This document shows, one piece after another, positions 57,140 to 64,000 of a stretch of 64,000 nt of DNA. Below the pieces are notes generated by a model, which saw nothing but the letters and a program-made list of their open reading frames with translations, ran no database searches and was not told the origin of the DNA. Within the stretch, counting starts at the first letter, position 1. Every line of letters begins with the position of its first letter. Location: the NCBI GenBank assembly GCA_033064195.1, contig JARBJD010000099.1, positions 62,001-126,000 of the forward strand, given 5' to 3'. This DNA is from Blattamonas nauphoetae. Its lineage: Eukaryota; Preaxostyla; Oxymonadida. A program made the position numbers and the translations under genes.

Positions 57140-58795
57140 CAGTGAGTTTCGATAGGTTGGCAAGTTAAAGTGAATTCGAAGAAAGGGCAGACCAAACTCA
57201 TGAAATGAATGGTCACTCTGTTTGCTCTTATACACTCTCAGATGTTCCAGCTTATCCAAACTTCACCACAGAATCATGGGAATACGTGAAGTGACCATTG
57301 GAGGGGAGCATTGTGATCCTCTGTCAACCGTTCCATTACGGATGGGGAGATAGGCTAATCTCCCCAAATTCGTGTGTAGCACGGCGTTTCACAGTTGAAA
57401 CAGAATACTGTTGTGCTTGTTTGTTTTCTCTTTCTGCTTGTTCAATAATTTTGTCGAATCTTAGGTCGTTGACTCTTGGGAGTAGGAGAGCTCCAATATT
57501 GAACAGGTCGATGCCCGCTGACAAGTATGCATTGACGATTTGAATTGGTGTCGACGCTTGGTAGAATGCACATACCGCTTTCGCTACAATGGTAGTAAAA
57601 TTTTCGTTCGATCTAATGCATCTCATCTCATTTAGCCGACGTTTCCAGACACCAAATACGCCCAGATCGAGAGGTTGTAAGAGATGGGTGGCGTTTGGCG
57701 CAAAACAAAAAAGTTTGACATTGTTTTCATTCAGAATTGTCTTGACTTTTTGAGTTTTGTGGATTGAACATCCATCAACTAGCAAAACAGCAGACATTGT
57801 GCGACACATTTCTGCGGGACGTTTCGCGTTGATACCTGGAATGAGAATATTCTCTAAATAATGACAAAAGATTACCTCATCAATCCACTGAGATTTGTTG
57901 TGGACGATGTGACAATCTCTACCAAGATGAACACCAGACATCTTCAAAAGATCAGGATCGATTTTGCCCGCAGAAACAATAAGTGGAGGGAGGGACGAAC
58001 CATCCAAACAGATTGTCGGGAGGAGCGTGAGGGCATTTTCGTTCCGCTTGATGGTCAGCCTTTGTTGTTCAGTCATACCAGATGGTACAATGAAGACTCG
58101 ATCGATACAGTCAGAATAGGCGTGATATTGTGATTCATCGGCTTGGTACACCATCGTATAAGGTGTGGTTCGAAGGATCGTCGCCAACTCGTTCTTATAT
58201 CTCTTAATCTGTTCTGGATTTGCGAGCATTCGCGTTTGTTCCCTCGCCTTAAATTTGTGTTTCGTTATTTGACTCTTATGTCTTGCCAAAAAATTCGTTG
58301 CCCAAGATTTGCTCACTTTCTCCCCACTATCTTTGTCAGCTCGTCTCAAGAGATCTTGAATTGTCCACGGATGATCAAAGCTGAAGTCGCGAAGAAGATC
58401 TGTTACAATGAGATCTTCTTCTTCTCGAGTCAAATGGCGGCGAAGGGAAGAAAATTGGGGTATGTCTTCTTCGATCATCTTCAATGCCTTTCTAGCTTGA
58501 GAAATTTGGGGAAGTTTGACTGTTAGTGCAACGCAAATGTCAGATGGCGACAGATTAGCGAGTCCTTCTGTCCTCATTATGAACCACCGAATGAGAGGTG
58601 CTGCCTGAATGTTCCCGAGCATCTGTATCTCGTCCAGCAGCTTCTGTATCATCATTTTGTCGAAATAAGGCGATAAGACCGATTCAAATGCTAATCGGTT
58701 CACAGAATGAGAATGAGAATCCTTTTCCATTTCACAAGTTTGATCTGCCCTTTCCTCATCTTTTTTTAAACTTGCCAACCTATCGAAACCCACTG
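57140..58795 (-). mobile_element. Transposon E2, related Tc1/mariner-pogo-like element, complete (1,656 bp)
   Basis: Terminal repeats are bipartite. The outer 27 bp (CAGTRGGTTTCGATAGG or CAGTGAGTTTCGATAGG, continuing TTGGCAAGTT) match with one mismatch, then come 14 unlike bases, then a matching GAAAGGGCAGAYCAAACT. Flanks are AT at 57138-57139 (shared with E1) and 58796-58797. The block GAAAGGGCAGAYC lies 41 bp from each end, as in E1 (42 bp). The length differs from E1 by one base although the outer repeats are different families. Confidence 0.93.
57336..58730 (-). CDS. Transposase of E2 (DDE superfamily, CENP-B-type helix-turn-helix)
   Basis: 464 residues from the Met at 58730. The frame stays open upstream through the terminal repeat into host DNA (to 58937), but the start inside the element is the sensible one. 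The helix-turn-helix segment contains LTREEEDLIVTDLL and PWTIQDLLRRAD. The core has Asp in YQADESQYH, Asp in LLVDGCSIHK and Asp in HLLQPLDLGVF, again DD35D. The end is TVKRRATHEFGEIS. The central Asp is followed by Gly where E1 has Asn. All catalytic residues are kept and there is no stop. Both transposases read in the same direction in a head-to-tail tandem. Confidence 0.93.
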   Translation of the reverse strand: MEKDSHSHSVNRLAFESVLSPYFDKMMIQKLLDEIQMLGNIQAAPLIRWFIMRTEGLANLSPSDICVALTVKLPQISQARKALKMIEEDIPQFSSLRRHLTREEEDLIVTDLLRDFSFDHPWTIQDLLRRADKDSGEKVSKSWATNFLARHKSQITKHKFKAREQTRMLANPEQIKRYKNELATILRTTPYTMVYQADESQYHAYSDCIDRVFIVPSGMTEQQRLTIKRNENALTLLPTICLDGSSLPPLIVSAGKIDPDLLKMSGVHLGRDCHIVHNKSQWIDEVIFCHYLENILIPGINAKRPAEMCRTMSAVLLVDGCSIHKTQKVKTILNENNVKLFCFAPNATHLLQPLDLGVFGVWKRRLNEMRCIRSNENFTTIVAKAVCAFYQASTPIQIVNAYLSAGIDLFNIGALLLPRVNDLRFDKIIEQAERENKQAQQYSVSTVKRRATHEFGEISLSPHP

Positions 58796-58989
58796 ATTGT
58801 TCGAGACAAGATTTTATGATGGGAGGATCAACACGAATCGTCATTTTCGTCCGATCCCGAATGTGACTGCAGGTTTCCGATGAAAAACAACAAATAACCC
58901 TTTGACAAAATCGTAGATAACAAAGAAAGACTAACAAAAGTGAGTTGTAAAACCAATGAACAACTCTTCTCCAGGGAAAGTCCGTTCAT

Positions 58990-60714
58990 TCAATCCTCCT
59001 TTTTGTCCTCCTCTTTGCCACTTTCTGTCTTTTTCTTCACTTCCATCACATACGCCCCCGATGCAGGAAGTTGACGTGTATACTTTTTTTCTGTGACTCC
59101 CTTTTCGTTCTTTCGTTTCATCAGATCATTCTTCTTCTGTACGTCGGCTTTGAGCGATTTCGAGCCCTCTTCATGAGATTCCATCCGTGTCTCAACCATA
59201 AACCGTTGGAATTCCGCGACAGCACGTGGAGGTGCTGCGATGCCTTGGTGTGTGTACCTGGGTGAATAGGCAGAAATGGCAGGAACAAGGAAAGTCATAA
59301 AGAGTTGTTGATGAAAGGAAGAATGATATGCATACTTCTGCAAACTTGCATCTTCGATCTCCCGTTCATTTGGGAGACTGTCAACTGCCATCTCATTGTT
59401 GGGTTCAAATGCTCGTGCGACTACCATCGGACGTCTCTTTTTTGGTGTTCTTGGTGTTCCAGCTTGTTTTTCTTTGTCGTCCTCAGTCTCTTCAATACCC
59501 ATCAACACATTTTCCATCTGTCGTCGAATTGGAGACTTATAGACAGTGACACTACCGTTGCTAAGTTGCGGGACTTCTTCAACCTGCACTGGTTCTTTCG
59601 ATTTTTGTTGTTTAAATGTTCGTTCGATTAATCCAATTTCGTTTGGGTTTCTTCGTTTCTTGTTCTTTCGAACAATGGTTCCATCTGCTACTCCCTCTGG
59701 ATAATTGACATCATCGTCATCGTCGTCTTCTTCAGATAATTCCATCTCATCCGGTTCCTTCTCATTTGTTTGCTTTGCTCTTCGTGTGAGTGGAATAGCC
59801 TTTGATGAGAATGGAGAGAATGTAGTGTTTTTAAGTTGGGTGTCGTCATTGAATACTTCCTTGAACGGCGAATGGTTGTGGATTTGTGGTTTGTCAGAAT
59901 CAGAATACCCTTTCTGAGCTTGTGGCTGTCCTGACGTATTAATCTGGACAACTTCTTTCAGAGTCCGATTGTGAAGTGTTCCTTCGAGATCATTTGACAC
60001 AGGGACGATTGTGTTGTTGGCTTCTGTTCGACCAAGAGGACTCTCGAGGGTTTGATCAGGCGGTGGGTGTTGAGATCGAAGAGATGGAGTTGGAGAGGGT
60101 GAACGAATTTGGGGATCTGGGTTAAGTTCTTCCATAACCTTTTGGCGAATTTTCTGCCTTGTAGCATGATCTTTAGATGAGATTGGTTCGAGATCATTGA
60201 CTTGGGTTTCATCGGTATCAGTTGGTTCCCCTGAAAAACCAGCTTCTTCAGAGAAGATGAAAAAGAAAAGAAGATACGAGGTTTCCCTTTCTTTGGAGCA
60301 ATATCCGAGCCTTGATTTAGGAGTCGGCGCATTGAGGTGTAATTCTTAAATTGGTAGTTGGCCAATAGTTCCGGGCTCAGTTGAAGTTCCATGATGTTGG
60401 TCATATCATTGCTCATGAGTTTTGAAGCTTCAGCATCAGTCATAATCGTTGTGACAAGTCTTTCCGTTAGAAATGAGGCTGGTTGGTCCTCCAATGGAAC
60501 ATCAGATACGCGTTTCGTGCCTTGACTGAGAAAATGAGTGATTAAGTTATGATAAATACTTTGAGCGAAGTGTCTGTCCTTGCGGAGACTTCGAAGAGAC
60601 AGTTTTGTTTCTTTTTGTCTGTGGTGATGTATTTGTCTGTGATTTGCGCTTTGATTGTGGACTACTTGTACCAGACTTCATCTTCTTCCCATTTAGAGGC
60701 GGAACAGTCGACAT
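58990..60714 (-). CDS. Unknown, probably nuclear, basic/acidic protein; parent of the duplicated 3' end
   Basis: Exons 60714-60560, 60525-60278 and 60230-58990 join across 34 and 47 bp GT-AG introns with matching phases, for 547 residues. The N-terminus is Lys/Ser/Thr-rich (KSKRKS-like basic patches). Residues about 65-115 form the likely folded part (LTERLVTTIMTDAEASKLM and ELLANYQF). The middle is disordered with an acidic run (SEEDDDDDDVN) next to basic KNKKRR and PKKRRP, which look like nuclear localisation signals. The C-terminal 101 residues (YSPRYTHQGIAAPPRAV to KEEDKKED) lie inside the right arm and are duplicated at 39857-40162. Family unknown. It is divergent from the gene at 60780 with 65 bp between starts. 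Confidence 0.75.
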
Positions 60715-60779
60715 TGATTGTCCGGCAAAACGGGATGAGTGGAATGGGGGGTTGATCGTAATCCAACCTCACTCAGATC
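60715..60779. promoter_or_regulatory. 65-bp bidirectional promoter gap
   Basis: Only 65 bp lie between the two start codons. It contains GGTTGATC, also seen in the 72-bp gap at 28776-28847. Confidence 0.5.
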
Positions 60780-62860
60780 ATGTCAGAATCTTCAGTAAAC
60801 AAAACTGAAGATGAACAAATTCTTCCTAAACGAGAAAATTTACCTTCAGATTTAGCGGAATTGCAACAGTCTTCGGCAAAACTTGAAGTTAAACTAAAAC
60901 GTCTTCAAATTGAGAACCAAAACCTCATTCGTGATAAAGTATCCATTTTTCAACAAATAAATCCTCTTAATTTCAGAATTTAGCCACAGAAAATCTTCGA
61001 TTAAAAGTGGAAAACGCAGAAAACCGACAGCGTGAACTCCAGAAGCAAAAAGCTCATCATATTCAATTGGCCCGATCAACACCGAGCATGGAACTTGCTC
61101 ATTACCATGCCAGAGTACTTGATCTTCAACAACAACTTAAGAAAAAGATGGATCAAATTCAAGAACAAGAAAAAGAAATCAAGTCACTCCAGAATGTTGT
61201 GGAGGACCACCAAGTTTTAACAGATGAGTTGGAAAAAATTCATGAGAATCATCTCCAACAGACAGAAATTTTTGCCAAGACAATGCTTTCACTCAATGAG
61301 AAGCATCAAGAAACTAAAGATAGAATGTTGAATGATCTGAGAGATACAACAAACGATATTCAAATAAATGCGCTGAAAAATTCGAAGGGACGACTAAATA
61401 AAGTGTCAAGGGATTTGCTAGACAAGAATTCATCCCAGAAACAGCAACTTAAGTCGTTGACGGAAAAGATCTCGACCCTCAAGGAAGATAACAGACTGCT
61501 ACGGCTTCAGCTGAGAGAAGCACAGGGTGAGGCTTGCCTTTTCATCGTTTTCATTTCCATTGAAGGCCCATGGGCAGATGAAGCATTCACAAACCACCGC
61601 AACAACAAAGCATACGCTCTCGTCGCAGGTTTCTTTCGTTCCTGACTGTTCTCTTTTCCCAACGACAGCACGCCGAGTTGAAGGCAGAAGAAGCCAGCCT
61701 TTCTGCAGAACTTGAGCGAATCAAAACAAACTACAACAAGACCAGACAAGCGTTGTTAAGCCGGGCAGGTCTGCTTGTTTCGTCCTCGTCTGATTCCGTC
61801 GCTTTTTGGTTCAGATTTGGAGATTGAGATTGTACAGGCAGAGACGATGAACGTGCGACACATTCTAAATGTGCAGATTGAAGAGAGCAACCGGATAAAG
61901 CTGCTCTGCCAGACCATCCTGAACAAGCGCCCTGCCATCGAGCAAGTCCTGATCGACGCGCTGAAGGAGAAGGCCCCGTCCAAGGAGCGGAGTCCAAAGA
62001 GGAGGCAAAGAGAGTTCGCGAACGATCAGAACGAACAGACAAGCGAGAACCCCACTCCGCTCCTCGAACAATACCTGAAGGCAGTTGAGGACGAGAAGAC
62101 TCGGGAGCAACAGCAAAACAGCAGCGAGGATTCAGATGGCAGCGACGACGAGCTGACGACTGAGGCTGTGCTGAGAAGAGAGAAACCACAGGCCCAGTTT
62201 CTTCGGAAGGGACAGAGTGTGCTCCTCTTCTTCGGGATTTCTCTTTTGCAGGTTCTGGGTCGAGTTCAACTGGGTCGAATCTTCCCAACCAGTTCTATCT
62301 TTTCCGGAAGAAGCACGAGCAGATGGTGGAGAGCCAAGCACACATGATGGCCAATCCACACGCGACATTCAACGAGGAACTGTCTGTCATCTCGCCTGCG
62401 AACCCCGACAAGTCGCCGTCGGATCACGACATGAACTCGGCCGGGTCGGGTCGGGTTGGAACTCCACAGTCGTGCGAGCTGAGGAAGCACAAGACGCTGG
62501 TTGGTGGAAGAAACGACGATTTTCTGTTCGCCTTTCTGAACGAGCGAGAAGGCGTGCGTCCACTTCGAAAGACACCCAGCGAGATGTATTGGCGAGAGGG
62601 CGAGGATCGATCGGAGAGGGAGCGAGCGAGAGAAGAGGATCGTGTTGAGAATGTGGACGAGGTGAGTGAGCTTGAGAACGTGAACACCCTTTTTGAAGGC
62701 GAACATGCACATAACACGTTCTCTGAGTCACAACGCACACCACAACACAATCCACCCAACAATCCAACTCGGAGCATCTACGAAAGTGTGATTTTTCTGC
62801 TTTTATTGTTTGCAGTTGATTCGCGACGGCTTTCTTGGATTGAACGAGAATCAATCTTGA
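60780..62860 (+). CDS. Coiled-coil protein, six exons
   Basis: Proposed exons are 60780-60938, 60977-61526, 61688-61768, 61815-62216, 62252-62661 and 62816-62860, giving 548 residues. Introns are 38, 161, 46, 35 and 154 bp. The acceptor at 61687 was chosen because it restores phase; the stronger-looking AG at 61670 does not. Residues about 20-290 are a continuous coiled coil (KLEVKLKRLQIENQNLI, LDLQQQLKKKMDQIQEQEKE, LKSLTEKISTLKEDNRLL). Then come a second helical region (LEIEIVQAETMNVRHILNVQ), a Ser/Asp/Glu-rich linker, and a conserved-looking stretch with YLFRKKHEQMVESQAHMM. The tail is GFLGLNENQS. Length and design resemble basal-body coiled-coil proteins such as BBOF1, but that is a guess. 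Confidence 0.65.
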
Positions 62861-63011
62861 ACGATATGTTTGCACGAGTGAATGACGATCAACTTGCATC
62901 TTAGTTTGATCTTGCTCAGCCTTTATCCACGTTTTGTTGGGCTTGTTTGTTGTGTTTTGTTGAATGAAGTGAAGAAAAGAGGGTTGATCTCGTCAACACC
63001 ACAAATTGGGA

Positions 63012-64000
63012 ATGGCAAAGGATCCATCGACGTTCAATGTGAGAGGGGGTCTATTGGGATTGGGCCAAGATGTTTTGTTGGATATCATTCACGAGATGCG
63101 TTCGCTGCGAGACTTACAGACAGTTTGGGTTCTTTGTTTGATTCATGGTTGGATATCCAGTTCCTGGGGTCATGTAATCAGACATTCGATCTCACTGGCC
63201 ATCCTCGGTTTTTGTGGTCCACAGAGACGGCAGCTGCAGATGTGACGGGAACGAAAGCGCTGATTGTGAAACGAGCCCCAAACGTGACGGCTATCTTGAA
63301 TCCGAAGCCAGACCAGATCCATCAGGACGATATCACCACAACGGTGTTTGACATCACAAGGGCAACAGACGTGACGGACACGGAGTCGCGGAGAATCCTG
63401 TCGATGGGAGTCATCCACAAGAACATCCGTCTGGACAGCAACAGCTCGTATTTTGCATACGGGATCATCTACATTGATGGAAAGAACAGGCTGCACAAAC
63501 AGGCGATCTCTTTGACGGGGGCACAGGCAGACAAACACGCTGCGAAGACACAAAGTTGGATTGACTCGATTGAGCTTCCTCCGGCGAACGAAAAGTACGT
63601 GCGGATCAAGACGCAGGGGGCATTCACGATTATCCAGACGGAGCGAGGGCAGCTGTGGTTCCGTGGAATGACGGAGAATGGGACTTGGGAAGAAAGCGAG
63701 GTCTTCAAGACGTTTGCGCCGTTCGACGACGAGTCGGGGCTGGTTCCAAGCTCGCTGGGCCCGTCGCGTGTGCGGTCGTTCTACTTTGAGGACCTGCGGC
63801 AGCATTACATTCTGGAGAACGGGGCGGTGTTCCTGACTGGATGCAGGCAAGACTTCCTGTCGCACCCCGAGGCAGGCCAGATGGCTGGGGACGGGCTGCT
63901 GGAGCTGACGGACTCGGCGCGGTTCAGGCCGAAGTATGTGGCAGCGCTGCGCGGGGAGGTGGCGGAGACGGTGGGGGACTTCGGGCTGTTTGGGGTGTTC
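63012..64000 (+). CDS. F-box-like protein with RCC1-like region (3' end outside window)
   Basis: Exon 1 is 63012-63122. After a 38-bp intron (63123-63160) the frame is open to the end of the window. The N-terminal GLGQDVLLDIIHEMRSLRDL followed by QTFLGSCNQTF has the hydrophobic spacing of an F-box, which links substrates to SCF ubiquitin ligases. Downstream are beta-rich segments such as AFTIIQTERGQLWFRG that resemble blades of an RCC1-type propeller. Only about 317 residues are visible. Both assignments rest on pattern resemblance. GC content rises clearly over the last 400 bp. Confidence 0.5.

Larger units (their letters stand above)
54022..59295 (-). repeat. Right arm of the inverted duplication, split by two transposons
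   Basis: Reverse-complement partner of 39857-41815. Its 5,274 bp minus the 3,315-bp transposon block leaves 1,959 bp, exactly the left-arm length. The outer end (59295) lies inside the coding region of the intact gene 58990-60714, so this arm is the ancestral location of that sequence and the left arm is the derived copy. Confidence 0.95.

Noticed and set aside
58731-58937. Upstream extension of the E2 transposase frame to 58937
   Set aside because: The added codons cross the terminal repeat and enter host arm sequence. The Met at 58730 lies inside the element and aligns in position with the E1 start.
39857-59295. A 19.4-kb giant transposon with 1,959-bp terminal inverted repeats
   Set aside because: There is no target duplication at the outer edges. 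The right arm's outer end lies within the coding sequence of an intact host gene that continues beyond it, and no transposase specific to such an element is present in the 12.2-kb interior.
63600-64000. GC-rich right edge as horizontally transferred DNA
   Set aside because: The frame continues from a normal exon with a typical 38-bp intron, and similar GC-rich patches occur in host genes at 30.2-31.1 and 34.5-36.6 kb.

Overview
This is nuclear DNA from a flagellated microbial eukaryote. Host genes carry spliceosomal introns that are almost all very short (26-74 bp, with exactly 31 bp recurring), TAA, TAG and TGA all act as stops, and ciliary or centrosomal genes are frequent: dynein-2 heavy chain, a CFAP70-like TPR protein, a gamma-tubulin complex component and a coiled-coil protein. 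The style resembles a metamonad such as an oxymonad, but that is inference; no taxonomic marker gene is present. I saw no rRNA, tRNA, CRISPR array, plasmid or prokaryotic feature.

Layout. Positions 1-39.8 kb are a dense host block: DYNC2H1 (3' part), a large unknown protein, a Glu/Lys/Arg-rich coiled-coil protein, a CFAP70-like gene, an unknown membrane protein overlapping the end of a GCP-family gene, archease, a lipase-like hydrolase, legumain, a myristoylation-type pseudokinase with helical repeats, and an unknown helical protein. Several genes are paired head to head with only 44-72 bp between start codons.

Positions 39.86-59.30 kb are a rearranged accessory island. Two inverted arms of the same length (1,959 bp) and indistinguishable wherever I compared them face each other across 12.2 kb. 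The arms hold the 3' end of a host gene (intact at 58990-60714, truncated at 39857-40162) and one copy of a foldback MITE. The right arm is interrupted by two intact DD35D Tc1/mariner-pogo-like transposons lying head to tail and sharing one AT dinucleotide; the left arm preserves the exact empty site. Between the arms lie a multi-exon unknown gene flanked by its own diverged 225-bp inverted repeats, a decayed surface/membrane protein gene, another MITE, a MITE relic and gene fragments.

Positions 59.3-64 kb return to host genes: the intact parent of the duplicated 3' end, a coiled-coil protein, and the start of an F-box/RCC1-like gene that runs off the window.

The most unusual system is the pair of transposons. 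They have different outer terminal repeats and about half-identical transposases, yet share a subterminal block at 41-42 bp from all four ends. They are inserted after a very recent inverted duplication, which suggests current or very recent activity.
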